Shown: positions 1 to 10,655 of the stretch, in pieces
Layout: each line of letters opens with the position of its first letter
Numbering within the stretch: the first letter of the stretch is position 1
From: Podospora pseudoanserina
Lineage: Eukaryota; Ascomycota; Sordariomycetes; Sordariales; Podosporaceae
Assembly: GCF_035222485.1 (NCBI RefSeq)
Contig: NC_085924.1
Span: 1-64,000, forward strand
DNA: 64,000 nt
Direction: 5' to 3'
Notes under the pieces: model-generated
What the model saw: only the letters and a program-made list of their open reading frames with translations
Database searches by the model: none
What the model was told of the DNA's origin: nothing
Position numbers and translations under genes: made by a program

Positions 1-13
1 TCTATTTTATTTT

Positions 14-855
14 AATAGGAAAAATATCATCGGATCGTATAATTTACTATTATATTACCTAACCTTACTTTACTATATACGCGTATTAGTAATACGCTTA
101 TACCTAGCTTTATATTTATTATATGATATTCCACACTATTCGTACAATAGTATACCTAGTACTATTTTATATAGATCGTTTAGACTATTCTAATAATACC
201 TCTCTTATGTATTTTAATAGGAAAAATATTATTGGATCGTATAATTTACTATTATATTACCTAACCTTACTTTACTATATACGCGTATTAGTAATACGCT
301 TATACCTAGCTTTATATTTATTATATGATATTCCACACTATTCGTACAATAGTATACCTAGTACTATTTTATATAGATCGTTTAGACTATTCTAATAATA
401 CCTCTCTTATGTATTTTAATAGGAAAAATATTATTGGATCGTATAATTTACTATTGCATTACCTAACCTTACTTTACTATTTATATATATCACTAACACC
501 TTTATACCTAGCTTTATATTTATTATATAATATTCTATATTACTCGTATAATAGTATACCTAATACCATTCTGTGCAGGTCGTTTAGACTATTCTAATAA
601 TGCCTCTCTCGTTTATTTTAATAGGAAAAATGTTATCGGATCGTACAACTTACTATTATATTACCCAACCTTACTTTATTATCTATATACATTACTAACA
701 CCCTCACACCTAGCTTCACATCTATTATATAGCATTCCACACCGCTCGTACGATAATGCACTATATACTATTCTGTGCAGCTCATTCAGGCAATTCTAAT
801 AATATTTTTATTTTCTATTTTAATAGGAAAAATCTTATCGGATCGTACAATTAAA
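14..855. repeat. 202-bp satellite, four units plus a partial fifth
   Basis: The motif AATAGGAAAAAT recurs at 14, 216, 418, 620 and 822, giving an exact 202-bp period; the array continues off the left edge of the window. The first two units are nearly identical and very AT-rich. Units toward the right keep more C and G at the same positions, as expected if RIP-type C-to-T change has hit the units unevenly. The short open frames inside the units repeat with the same period and are not genes. Confidence 0.93.
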
Positions 856-1033
856 TTCTTTAACGGATCCTACCCCCTGTTTCCAAAGTGGGGCATTTTT
901 TTTGGTGCGCTTTTCAACGGATTATACTACAATCCATCGGAGAATAATTGATAGGGACTGCGGTTACCGGAGCGGAAGCTCGGCCTCCGGAAGCAATCCG
1001 AGGTCCCGGAAGGCTAAGCGCTAAGGCCGGTAC

Positions 1034-1129
1034 CCTGCAGTGGTTAAACGGTAGCGGCAACGTGGCCTGCAGTGGTTAAACGGTAGCGGCAACGTGGCCT
1101 ATAGTGGCCAAACGGTAGCGGCAACGTAG
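1034..1129. repeat. 32-bp subterminal tandem repeat, left arm (3 units)
   Basis: Three 32-bp units start at 1034, 1066 and 1098, each built around GGTAGCGGCAACGT. The right arm carries the same unit inverted, but only twice in full. Repeated subterminal motifs of this kind are often transposase binding sites; that role is an inference. Confidence 0.85.
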
Positions 1130-2301
1130 CCTGTAACCTTATATTTAGATAGCGCACTTAGCGGGCGTTCAGGCCGGGAAACGCGCGTTTAGGCCCGGGA
1201 ACGGAATCACCCTCGGGGAGCAAGTAAGAGGCCGATAGCCTATAAGACCTCTACCTTACACCCTATCCACTGTGGTATTTTTTAGTCTATAAGGTTCAAT
1301 TAATATACTAGTTTACCACACTCATTAGTGCCTCACAAGCCTATATTACAGTGATTCTCTTTTATATATTACAGGGCACCGCCCCTGTAATCCTTCTTCC
1401 TTCAGTGCCACGGCAACTGTCGAATACCGCAGTTAAAGTCTTCTTCGCTCTTAGTGTACTGCGCCGATAGCTATTTGAGCCTACATTTACAGGCCTTAAT
1501 AGCATCTATTTCAACACTTACCTTATCGTACTCCCTAAATACTTCTTTAAGTTTAGCTTTAAAGGTATAGTAGCTTTTAAAATATTTTATAGTAATTTTC
1601 TTTTAATCCTCCGGCTTTTACTTATAGTAGTCGTCGAAAATAAGCTCGAACTATATAAAAGCCTTATCCTTAAGCCTAATAACCGCGAAAATTACCTTCG
1701 ACTTTTTATTAATAAACTAATTTAGGTATTAACGAAAATAAATCTTAAGTTAAATTAAAAACCCTTTAAGCTCTGCCTTTTCTACTTTATAGCGTTCCGG
1801 TATCGGGAACTTAATAATCGATTTAAATATAATCGAAATAGCGAAAACTTATTTTTAAGTTTATTAAGCCTCGTCCTCGAGTTCTTTAAGACGCTTAAAG
1901 ACTTATTTTACAGTAAAAGGTATAGGTTTAGTAAAAGGTCCCTCGGCGCCTGGGCTAAACGGGACGCCTCCTATTTAAACGTTTTTAAATCCGGCTATAA
2001 TAGTAAAAAAATATCTTTAACTTATCTATAATAGAATTAAAATAAATATATAACGTATAACGAACCCCTATCTAGAACCTTTAAAAGAGATATTAATTAA
2101 AGGCACTTTTAAATAATCTTAGTTCGGTATAGCTAAATAGTATATAATAGTAGCTTATCTCTATTATAATAGTTTAAATACTAACGATTATAATTTATAT
2201 TATATATTACGGAACTATTGATTTATACTAGCTAGTTCCTCCGTATATATAGTCCTTATACTAAACTATAATTAGTCTTTTAAGGCTACTAATTCTTTCT
2301 A

Positions 2302-2418
2302 CTTAGCTTACTTAGTGCCCTAATTATACTAATTACTTTACTTAGTCTACTTAGTACCCTAATTACACTAATTACTCTGCTTAGTTTACTTAGTGCCTTA
2401 ATTATACTAATTATTCGT
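2302..2418. repeat. 39-bp tandem triplet inside the DNA element
   Basis: Three consecutive 39-bp units (2302-2340, 2341-2379, 2380-2418) start with CTTAG and contain a TACTAATTA-like core. They differ by a few C/T changes. They lie in the AT-rich interior near the right arm. Confidence 0.8.
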
Positions 2419-2648
2419 CCTTTACTGTAATTAGCTCCCTTATACGTTCTCTTAATTAGCCCCTATTTCCGCGGCCCTATAACCGTCCTATACTAGGGTT
2501 ATAATAGTAAGGCAAAGGTCTTATAGGCTATCGGCCTCTTACTTATTCCCCGAGGGTAACTCCGTTTCCAGGCCTAAACGCGCGTTTCCCGGGCCCGAAC
2601 GCCCGCTAAGTGCGCTATCCAAATATAAGGTTAGGAGCTACGTTATAG

Positions 2649-2712
2649 GCCACGTTGCCGCTACCGTTTAACCACTGTAGAGCACGTTGCCGCTACCGTT
2701 TAACCACTGTAG
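2649..2712. repeat. 32-bp subterminal tandem repeat, right arm (2 units)
   Basis: Two 32-bp units (2649-2680 and 2681-2712) are the inverted counterpart of the three left-arm units. The two arms of the element therefore differ in copy number. Confidence 0.85.
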
Positions 2713-2795
2713 GGCACCGGCCTTAGCGCTTAGCTTCCCGGGACCTCGGATTGCTTTTAGAGGCCGAGCCTCCGCTCCGGTTACCGCAGTCCCTA

Positions 2796-3061
2796 AATAC
2801 TGCTGATTCAAGCCATTGTGTGGCCTCTGAGGCCCTATAATATATAGGGCTCAAATACACTATAAAATCTACAAACAAAAGCTGTATTTTAACATATATA
2901 ATAAATATTTTTAAAATCTTTTTATAAAAAAAATACTTTTATATTATATAAAGGACCAGGCTATTATTATTAAAAAGCTTGAAGGATTTTTAGTCAATCG
3001 TTTTTTAGTAACTTCGAATAGAATTAAGTAACTGACTTTATTAAACGACGACTTTACTATT
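2796..3061. other. AT-rich RIP-like spacer, no gene seen
   Basis: This stretch between the DNA element and the solo LTR is strongly AT-rich. It carries a short palindromic run near 2822-2855 (GGCCTCTGAGGCC, then GGCCCTATAATATATAGGGC), which may be a remnant of another repeat end. The weak open frame on the minus strand here has no recognisable content. Confidence 0.6.
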
Positions 3062-3065
3062 ATAT

Positions 3066-3470
3066 TGTCACGGTTTTGCGAGACAGTGGGGCCACGAGAG
3101 CCAATTAGGGCTGGACCGAGCGATCGAGAGGGGCTCACAGTCCAGTTGGACGGAATGGACAATAAGGTGGGGACCGGGGACCGGGGCGGAGCTCACGGCC
3201 CACGGTCCAGTATCGGCCAATCAAGAGTGGACCGAGGACCGTCTGTAAGTCAATGGTCCACGGTCCCAAGGTCTATATATACGGAGGAACTGGCTGGAGT
3301 AGATAGACAGTTCCGCAGTATGCAATACAAGTCACAATCGTTGGTACTTAGACTATTGTGATTGAGACAAGCCATTTGTTATATATTATTTAGCTATACC
3401 GAACCAGGATTGTTCAGAAGTGCCTTCGACTAGTATCCCTTTCAGCGGTTCTACATAGGGGTTCGTGACA
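3066..3470 (+). mobile_element. Solo LTR of an LTR retrotransposon
   Basis: The 405-bp block begins TGTCACG and ends CGTGACA, a 7-bp inverted terminus of the TG...CA type. It is flanked by the 4-bp repeat ATAT on both sides (3062-3065 and 3471-3474). A TATA-like CTATATATA lies near 3282. No internal region or second LTR is present, so it is a solo LTR of undetermined family (Gypsy-like or Copia-like). Unlike its AT-rich left flank it shows no RIP-like base bias, so it looks younger than the surrounding repeats. Confidence 0.8.
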
Positions 3471-3690
3471 ATATTACATGGAAACCAGTCGCTTTCTTTT
3501 CCATTCCTCTATATCTCTATGCTTCGGTTACTCTATTGTACCATCAGGACGCAGCTTTGTAATATTTGAACGCCGCGGAGCTAAGACGGCCGCCGCGGCG
3601 CTTGTCTCCACAGCATTCATAAATATGCGCGCAGAGATGCTAGACAATTTACTTCCTTCATCAAACCTTCCATCTCAAATTCCCAACATA

Positions 3691-4614
3691 ATGGCGCCTA
3701 CTTACTTAATCGTTGGTGCGACTGGCAACACCGGCCAAAGTGTTGTGGAAACCTTGTCCAAGCTTTCAACATGCGCTGTCATCGCCTTGACACGATCGCT
3801 GCACAGTCCGGTCGCAAAACATCTCGCGATTCTCCCAAATGTTCAAGTCCTCGAAAAGAACTGGATGGATATCACGGCACAGTGGCTACGTGAGCACGAG
3901 ATAGAAAGGGCCTTTGTCGCAACTCCTAGCCAGCCAAGTCAGTTTGCCGAAGAAACCACATTCCACGTTGCCGCTCTCAAAGCCGGCGTCAAATACGTAG
4001 TGCGCATTTCGACAACAGCAGCCAACGTCAGACCTGACTGCGAAGCCTATTATCCGCGCATCCATTGGGCAATCGAGGCTTTGCTCAGCACACCAGAGTT
4101 TAAGCCGCTGCAATGGACGTCTCTCCAGGCCAACAACTTCTCCAGTTTCTGGTTAGCTACCGCAGCCGAGTTCATCAAGCAATATCGCAAGACGGGTAAA
4201 CAAGACACACTTCGGTTGGTGGCATCAGAGGATGCACCTGTTGGGACTGTCGACGCCAACGACGTGGGAGTTTTGGCGGCGCATCTGTTATTGCAAGAGG
4301 ACGTCTCACCACATAACAACGCCAAATATGTTGTTAATGGACCTGAGGACATTACGGGAAGACAGATCCTTGAGTTGGTTGAGAGGTACATCGGCACCAG
4401 CGTGGACAACGTCATCTTCAAAGATATGTCGTTTCTTGATTATGTGATTGGTGCGACTCAAGGGTCCCAAAGTGTTTTGATGTCTATGAAGCATGGCCCA
4501 GAGACAGCGTGGAATGGGGAGTGCACAGCGTCTGCCACAAGTGAGGCAGTCTTGAAGCTGGCTGCGCCTACTCGGACACCAGCCGACACTTTGAAGGCAA
4601 TGCTGCAGGAATGA
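3691..4614 (+). CDS. NmrA-like family protein (Rossmann NAD(P)-binding)
   Basis: A single-exon frame of 307 residues from the ATG at 3691. The N-terminus YLIVGATGNTGQSV holds the GxxGxxG dinucleotide-binding motif of the NmrA/HSCARG branch of atypical short-chain dehydrogenases, and the length is normal for the family. Members bind NAD(P) and act either as redox sensors of transcription regulators or as isoflavone-reductase-like enzymes. The family Tyr-x-x-x-Lys pair is not evident, so catalysis cannot be assumed. I chose the ATG next to the Rossmann motif. The frame stays open upstream to an ATG at 3478, only 8 bp beyond the solo LTR, but those 71 residues look non-conserved and are probably leader. 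Confidence 0.9.
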   Translation: MAPTYLIVGATGNTGQSVVETLSKLSTCAVIALTRSLHSPVAKHLAILPNVQVLEKNWMDITAQWLREHEIERAFVATPSQPSQFAEETTFHVAALKAGVKYVVRISTTAANVRPDCEAYYPRIHWAIEALLSTPEFKPLQWTSLQANNFSSFWLATAAEFIKQYRKTGKQDTLRLVASEDAPVGTVDANDVGVLAAHLLLQEDVSPHNNAKYVVNGPEDITGRQILELVERYIGTSVDNVIFKDMSFLDYVIGATQGSQSVLMSMKHGPETAWNGECTASATSEAVLKLAAPTRTPADTLKAMLQE

Positions 4615-4810
4615 TGCCGTGGATAGTTACCTAGGCAGGATAGTGCGACATATTCTTGGCATTTACAAACCATACCATGGGTAAAGTTCCTCTCGACCTT
4701 TGAGTATCAAATTTTTATCTAATAGAACAAACTCCACTATGTCTTGTTGAAGAAAACCGCAGACAGTGATGCTACCTATCCAACTGATTGCTTTCAAATG
4801 ACGTGAAATG

Positions 4811-6165
4811 TCAGCTTACCATAATTTCGTCCTGCGGACTTCGTGATTCTATGCCTGCCTGAGATGTGGATTCCCTGGAAGTGTTTGAAGCCCTGGCGGT
4901 ATTAGTACAACCTGGAGAATTCTTCATGACACGCATAAACTTACATTCACCGCCTCTTCCAACAATCTCCCCTTCAACCTGTGTTGGTTTCGCGCAAGCC
5001 ACGCCTTCTGCAGCAGACTGGAACTCCAACGCATGACACCGATCGTTAACGCAATCATCCCCCAGCACAGCATCCATCCCCCGCTGAAGAGCATCTCCCT
5101 TCCAGCCAAAGATATAGTCACCGTGCTGTCCATACCCTATGCTATCAATTGACATCTTAGGCAAGCTCACACTTTCAAGACATTGGCCACTTACCCGTCA
5201 CCAAAGCTGTACACAAACGGCTGCCTCTTGGCTGTCTCATCAAAATAAGCCGGGTCATTGAACTGTGATGTATCCCACAGCATTTCATACATCAACTGTG
5301 GGATTCGCACCGGGTGTGTCTCTGGGCAGGCCTGACCGGCCAGTCTCCCTCCTCCGACAGGGCTGTATGCAACATGTGAACTGTGGTCGGGAGAATCCAA
5401 GTTTTTACCGTCCCAACAAGATGGGAATATCACAGAGCCCCGAATACCACCAGGGCACACTTTCGTCGGCAGCTCAGAGCTATCAGCAGAGTCACACGGG
5501 GTGAATCCTGTCGTGTTGCCATTGCAGCGGTGGCAGATGCCGGGGAAGGTACGGTCTTTTGACGTGATGTCTGGCGAGCCGGCGAGCATTCTGAAGCCCT
5601 GAGACACCAGTCAGGCTGGAAGATTGCAACCTAAAGATCTTGAAGGGGAAACTCACTGGGGGAAATGCTGTCACTTTTCCGTTACCAGATGTACTGCCAA
5701 AAACGGATGTCATGTAATAGACCGTAATCCCTCCTCCTACTGGATGACGGACTCCATCCAGTCCCACAAAGTTTGGACGTTGAGGAACAAGCTTGAAAGA
5801 GCCATTTTCTGGAGAGCGAAAATAGAGAGAGGCAGTCCAGTAGTTGGAGAAGTCTTCAGAATACGTGCAAGTGGTGCAAGTGGATGCCCGAGAGGGTTCC
5901 ATCTCTGAAGGATCCATCTGGACTTGTCAGCGCCATTTGCTGCCATCAAAAGCAAGGTCCATCCTACTGTCACGTTGAATGAGTTTCCACCCACGATCTG
6001 GTGTGTATGTGGTGAAGGGCTCAAGCCGGGATTGACCAATGGATCCGTCCTCTCGATGACAAGCTGAGAGCACGCGAAGCGGAGGAGCTTGCCAACAATG
6101 ACATTTTGAGAGGTTACAAGAACAACCTGAAGGAGTAGGCCCGCAAAAATGAATGTGAAAATCAT
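4811..6165 (-). CDS. Secreted DUF1996 domain protein
   Basis: Four exons by my reading: 6165-5968, 5917-5657, 5598-5195 and 5141-4811, with 50-, 58- and 53-bp introns, giving about 397 residues. The first ~20 residues form a signal peptide (MIFTFIFAGLLLQVVLVTSQ). DUF1996 hallmarks follow in order: RFACSQLVIERTDPLVNPG, HTHQIVGGNSFN, the Cys-x-x-Cys stretch CTTCTYSEDFSNYWTASLYF, PGFRMLAGSP and a terminal YGQHGDYIFGW block. DUF1996 proteins are extracellular or cell-wall proteins of unknown biochemistry, sometimes joined to WSC domains; none is seen here. The C-terminal ~45 residues are uncertain because a GTAAGT near 4945 could start another intron. Confidence 0.85.
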
Positions 6166-6745
6166 GATTAGACGGGAATTGCTTGATCAGAAACTATCAG
6201 CAACAAGCATATTGAGACTGAACCGGGGGTCTGCCGGTTATAAGTAGACTGTGCCAGGTTGCCGCTCAATAAATGAAGACACCACCCTCCTCCAGCGTTG
6301 CAAGGAGCGGCCAATTGAAACTTGGAAGCAATTAAGTTTCGGGGGATATATCCGAGAGGCTATCGAAACCCTCGGCATAGTAGAGCTGGAGTTGTGAGGA
6401 GACAGCATACACAACTTACTTGATATACCTTACGTCCCAGTTGGCAAACAATGTTTCCTGTCGACCCAACCTGGGAGCTTAGCACACTCTCTTTGGACAG
6501 GTTCGGTCACCTGTCCGATTAGAACACCTTTCCCAGAAAATAAATTGTTTGTTTTCTTTCCGGAATACCTTGCTATTACAAAGTACTCTATACCTGGTAG
6601 CTATCGAAGTATATGGATAAATGTCAAAAGTAGTGCACCCCTAAACCGGGATGGAACCACCGGCAGTCCTGGCAGCACCCTCTGATGCAGACAGAAAAAA
6701 ACATAATCTTCATTTCGGAATGATAGTTAAAGGGGTCATATCCTA
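6166..6745. other. Intergenic, 5' region of the DUF1996 gene
   Basis: About 580 bp between the DUF1996 start and the stop of the methyltransferase gene. No coding or RNA feature is recognisable. Confidence 0.6.
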
Positions 6746-7561
6746 CTACTTCCATGCCAAAAGCTCTCCATTCATAACCCCAAACCACGAACCCTTCTTC
6801 TCCTTCCATTCATGACAAGCTTTGACAAAGTCATCAACTTCCTCGGGTGTTGCATGGCCTCCTCCGATAGTCCTTTCCCGAAGCTGGCTTCCCTCCCTGA
6901 ATCTTTCCGCACAACTATCGCCAAAGAATTGGACTGCCTCCTCCTCCGAGAAGCACCATGAACTTGCCGTGCTCTTCACCTTATGCTGTTCAAACCCAGC
7001 TTCCAGTGCAGCGCTCTTCAAGCCCATCCCCATGTCTGGACTGCCTCCGGTCTCGAGAATCGTGCCCGTGATCGCCTTCTCCCACATGTCGAGTCTCTTA
7101 TCCACCTGAAACCACCTGGTTGTGCTCATGATCATCTCCTTGCATCCAACGACGCCTCCTGGCTTGAGCACTCTTCGGACCTCTTTCAGTGCAACAGTGG
7201 CGTCGCAGGGCAGATGCATAATGACCATGTGTAAATGTACGACATCGAAACTATCGTCCTCAAACGGTAGGCGAGAGGTCACATCTCCGACCACAAAGTT
7301 GCCATTGCCAAGGGAGCGAGAAGTAAATGTGCTGCGTGCTGCATTGAGAGCCGACTCGGTGATTTCGACGCATGTCACCCTCCCTTGAGGCACGAGAGCG
7401 GCCAAGTCGGCAGATATGGTTCCTGGTCCGCACCCAATGTCGAGAATGTCGAAGTGGGACTTGATGTGAGGAATGAGATACGCTGCATCCCGCTGGGCGG
7501 TGCGCCGAGAGTGAGCGGCGAGAACGGCGGCTGAGTGGCCGTGAATGTATTTGTCTGCCAT
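6746..7561 (-). CDS. Class I SAM-dependent methyltransferase
   Basis: A single exon of 271 residues starting at the ATG of MADKYIHGHS. Motif I is DILDIGCGPGTIS (residues 38-50) and an acidic strand-2 end follows (VTCVEITESAL). Motif II/III is FEDDSFDVVHLHMVIMHLP and post-motif LKPGGVVGCKE, an order typical of UbiE/COQ5-like and fungal small-molecule methyltransferases. The substrate cannot be read from sequence. The gene is in tandem with the alpha/beta hydrolase on the same strand. It could be a tailoring enzyme of the cluster to its right, but a housekeeping role is equally possible. The frame continues 12 codons upstream without an ATG, so the chosen start is the first ATG. Confidence 0.9.
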   Translation of the reverse strand: MADKYIHGHSAAVLAAHSRRTAQRDAAYLIPHIKSHFDILDIGCGPGTISADLAALVPQGRVTCVEITESALNAARSTFTSRSLGNGNFVVGDVTSRLPFEDDSFDVVHLHMVIMHLPCDATVALKEVRRVLKPGGVVGCKEMIMSTTRWFQVDKRLDMWEKAITGTILETGGSPDMGMGLKSAALEAGFEQHKVKSTASSWCFSEEEAVQFFGDSCAERFREGSQLRERTIGGGHATPEEVDDFVKACHEWKEKKGSWFGVMNGELLAWK

Positions 7562-7707
7562 TTTGGATGATTGATGGGAAGAATCACCTGAACTCAAGCC
7601 GCGGCCGGCATGGAGATGGAGATCCGAAGAGGCCTACCCCACCCTGCGTCCAACTTTGCAAGGTTCTGAGTCAGCAAGGATGCCGAGTTGTTTCTACACT
7701 ATTTCCA

Positions 7708-8985
7708 CTACAACGTCTTAAGCCACGTCATGATTGCCCTTGTCATGACCCCATCCTGATATCCCAAAGCAGCATCGAGCACCGCTTGGACGTGCGCCTC
7801 ACCTTCACACTCGACCATGATCCTCTCCCCACTCCCCAGTTCCTCCATCCAGTCTTTATTCTTTTCCTGTTTCGCAATCACGGTCCGGGTATTGGCGTAC
7901 GACTCCCCGCCAAAGAATCTACAGTCGTCCAAAAACACTTCTGCTGTCCCAACCGTGATGAACAGCTTCTTCACCAACCTGGCCCCACCTTTTCCTTGAA
8001 ACACAGCCTGCCACACCTTGTCTGCTCCCTCAACTCCGCACAGATTTGCCCAAACCTCCTTTTCATCCCCCTTCCAAGCCTCTCCAAACTCATCCACCTG
8101 TATTCTGGTCAGGTAATCTCGCTTTTCATTCATTTTGTAGCTTCCCATTGGGGAGTCCATCGACTCCTTGTGCAGTCTGACAAACGGACTAATCATCACC
8201 GCGGCCTGGAACTCTTCACCACTTTTGATCTGGAGCTTTGGGGCATAAGGGCTAGGGTTCTGGATGTGGGACAATACTGATCCAACCAGCGTACCACCTG
8301 CACTGTCGCCCGCTAAGATAATGTCCTCGGCAGAGATGCCGAGACCAGAGGAGGTGCACATAAGATAGGAAAGGGACGCCACGCATTGGATGAGCTGTGC
8401 TGGGTATGGGTGTTCCGGGGCTAGGCTGTATTCGAGAATGATGATTTGCTTCGCTCGAACTGAATGGCCACATGCGAGGATAAAGGGCATGTGAGGGGAT
8501 CGCAATGGATTCACGAAACCACCGCCGTGAAAGTAAAGAAGCGTCGGGGCTTTCCCAGACCTGGATTTGGCTTCGACATTGCCCAGTGTCAAAATATGCA
8601 ACACTGCTGGCGGCAAAAGAGCAGGATGAAGCTCGGTCAATGAAGCTGGTAAAGTGACGATCTGGTGTGCGATCTTGTGCTTGCTGCAGTAGTCCTTGAT
8701 TGTGGATCCCGTGGAAACACGACGGACCAGCCATCTGAGCAGAGGGGTGGGAAATATGCTTCTTTGCGTGCGCAGAAATGTCAGGGCGCAGTTTTGGCGC
8801 CAGTGAAGAGATTTCTGGTTAGAAAACAAAAATGCTAGCGACCATTTTGTTACTGTTGATGATTAGCTGCTGTCAACGGGTTACAATGCGAAAAACATAC
8901 AGAAGAGGGGAAATAAGGCAACCAAGGAGATCCAGTCAAGGACCTCCGGACTGGCGTCTGGGCGCAACTTCTGTTTTGATGTCAT
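7708..8985 (-). CDS. Alpha/beta hydrolase-3 family esterase
   Basis: The main exon runs from about 8826 to 7708. It shows the hormone-sensitive-lipase-type signature: oxyanion motif HGGGF, EYSLAPEHPYPAQ, nucleophile elbow GDSAGG, then an Asp in EVFLDD and a His in GEAHVQ completing the triad. This exon has no usable ATG before the catalytic core. A short upstream exon from the ATG at 8985 (MTSKQKLRPDASPEVLDW...) ending in a hydrophobic run near 8890 fits as the N-terminus. The exact junction is uncertain; a GTAACC donor near 8888 to an AG near 8760 keeps frame. A membrane-associated esterase or lactonase acting on small acyl substrates is likely. It neighbours the methyltransferase on the same strand. 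Confidence 0.85.
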
Positions 8986-9463
8986 CTTTGACAAATTCAC
9001 GAGAAATCGGGCCCCGAGGTGCCTAAAAACTATTATGCATCATTGGGCTTTATCAACTGCTGTCATTCAACTGTTGAATGGGTTGAGGTCCGAAGGAACC
9101 GAACAAAGTCAGGCCTCGGCAATGGCGGAAGCCGCCTACCTATTTTTAGCTTAGCCTCGGATGACGATGGACGCTAGCTCTGAACCCTTTTTCCAACGTC
9201 TCAGACGGTGAGGATACCCGCATCAACACTTTTTAACAAGAACTACAGGTCTCCCCAGATCATATTTCCAAAAGGTTGAAAACATACCATGAAAAGGGGA
9301 CCATTTCATCTGACATAGCTCACAATGCTGTGCAGCAGACCCACAAAATCGAGCCCAGAATCTCTTTCACAATGTCCCTCAGCTCCTTGACGTTGAACAG
9401 CTGGGCAATCCTCCCGGCACGATAACTAAAGAAAAGGAGGAACCTACACGCGAACTATCCAAA
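8986..9463. other. Intergenic, no gene seen
   Basis: About 480 bp between the hydrolase 5' exon and the decayed HET-like stretch. I see no coding potential or RNA gene. Confidence 0.5.
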
Positions 9464-10366
9464 ATGCCTACTCGCTATACTCGCCTCAAAAGCAAAGAAA
9501 AAATACGAATGGTAAGAGCGTGTCCTCTTAAGGGTAACGATGACCAAGGACCTATTTGCGAGATATACCGCAGCGACATTATTCGGGCTCGCCGCAATGG
9601 TTACACGGCTCTTCCTTTTCCGGCACCCAACCAATCAAGATCGTTTTCCAAAACAAATATTGCCTCTGATCCCATATTTAAACAAGCCCTGCATCGAGCT
9701 TTGTGGCATTCAAGGTCTCCAAAACTCTCCAAGAAGCTCTGAGAACACTTCATCAGTCAAGCTTTGACGGTCATCTATGGGTAGACATGTTCGTATCAAT
9801 CGTTGAGCATTGTTACCAGGCTAGGTACTTTGGCGCAGAGCATACCTATAAGGAGCCTCGTCAGTAGAGGTATGGCTTGAAAGCAATTCGAGACACAGTT
9901 CCAATATTTTGTTGCAGGACGACAATGTTTTAACCGATCAGCTTGTAGCCAATGTCGACCCAGAAACAAACCTCCTTAAACTAAAGAGTGAGAGTATAAC
10001 CACATCGAGAAGACCAGAGCACCAGTGCTTCGTCACATTGCTTTGCGTATTGACGGTAATAAGCTGGCAGAGTTTGTCGTGAATGATATCATGCGATCCG
10101 GTATACTGTCTGCTGGTATTGAACAGCGAAGGCCGAGAACAAGAGAACATATCTTACAATGCTCCGACAGGACAAGATTGGCCACATTTTGGCACCCTCA
10201 TGCTTGACCTCGGATACTTGTTGCAGCAAAGCTTTGCTGCCAATACCGAACTGAAACCTACTTTCTCTGCGCTCCTACATCGGTGTGAAAGGTTGAGCAA
10301 CATCGACTGGTTCCGACGGTTGGGTTGGTGTTTGGGTAACTGGATGGTGCCGACGATCAGCTTTTA
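9464..10366 (+). pseudogene. Decayed HET-domain (heterokaryon-incompatibility-like) gene
   Basis: The stretch starts with ATG and YTRLKSKEKIRMVRACPL...GPICEIYRSDI, which matches the usual N-terminal line of HET proteins (Y.xL....IRLL.l.P.....I.CEL). About 230 bp later, in a different frame, it carries VSKTLQEALRTLHQSSFDGHLWVD, matching the family's L..AL..LR.....LWVDA block. No single frame continues through both, and short introns do not obviously reconcile them, so I call it a relic. Further plus-strand open pieces up to 10366 may be its C-terminal remainder. The identification rests on motif resemblance only. Confidence 0.5.
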
Positions 10367-10655
10367 GGAAACAGGTCATTACCTTGTGTGATGGGCACAG
10401 TTATCTAATCCCCCGAGCTCCTGAGACCATAAGGTGTAGGCCAGCAACCCAGAAGTTCGAGACATACGTAAGGCCTTGATCCATGAATCGAGTTTAGATT
10501 TCTAGATTTCTATCAAATTCGACTACCATATTCCCTGTCCAATCAGTGTTACTTTCCAACCAAAATGTCGGTAATTTGGTTGTCGTCGGGAATGAAGTCA
10601 AGAGTAGAAATGAGCTGGCCATTGGAGAACCACGCCATCTGTCAATTCTCTCCCA

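Larger units (their letters stand above)
954..2793. mobile_element. DNA element with long terminal inverted repeats (non-autonomous or decayed)
   Basis: The left arm (about 954-1250) is the inverted complement of the right arm (about 2515-2793). The tips read GGGACTGCGGTTACCGGAGC and its near-perfect complement. Both tips are bordered by TA (952-953 and 2794-2795), which suits a TA target duplication but could also be part of the repeat. The arms are GC-rich and the interior is AT-rich, poor in CpA/TpG and without a usable reading frame, so no transposase can be read. The family is uncertain: TA borders hint at Tc1/mariner-like insertion, but arms of nearly 300 bp with subterminal tandem repeats are longer than usual for that group. 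Confidence 0.85.

Noticed and set aside
123-597. Two 90-residue frames of nearly identical sequence
   Set aside because: They are the 202-bp satellite read in frame; their offset equals the repeat period.
880-953. Possible transposon end (TACCCCCTGTTTCCAAAGTGGGG) left of the inverted-repeat element
   Set aside because: It recalls tips of fungal Tc1/mariner elements, but no matching inverted partner was found within the window.
3065-3361. 98-residue plus-strand frame
   Set aside because: It lies inside the solo LTR and has no domain; LTRs are regulatory, not coding.
3478-3690. 71-residue N-terminal extension of the NmrA-like protein
   Set aside because: It starts just past the LTR, has no family resemblance, and the Rossmann motif is placed normally when translation starts at 3691. 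Kept only as a finding.
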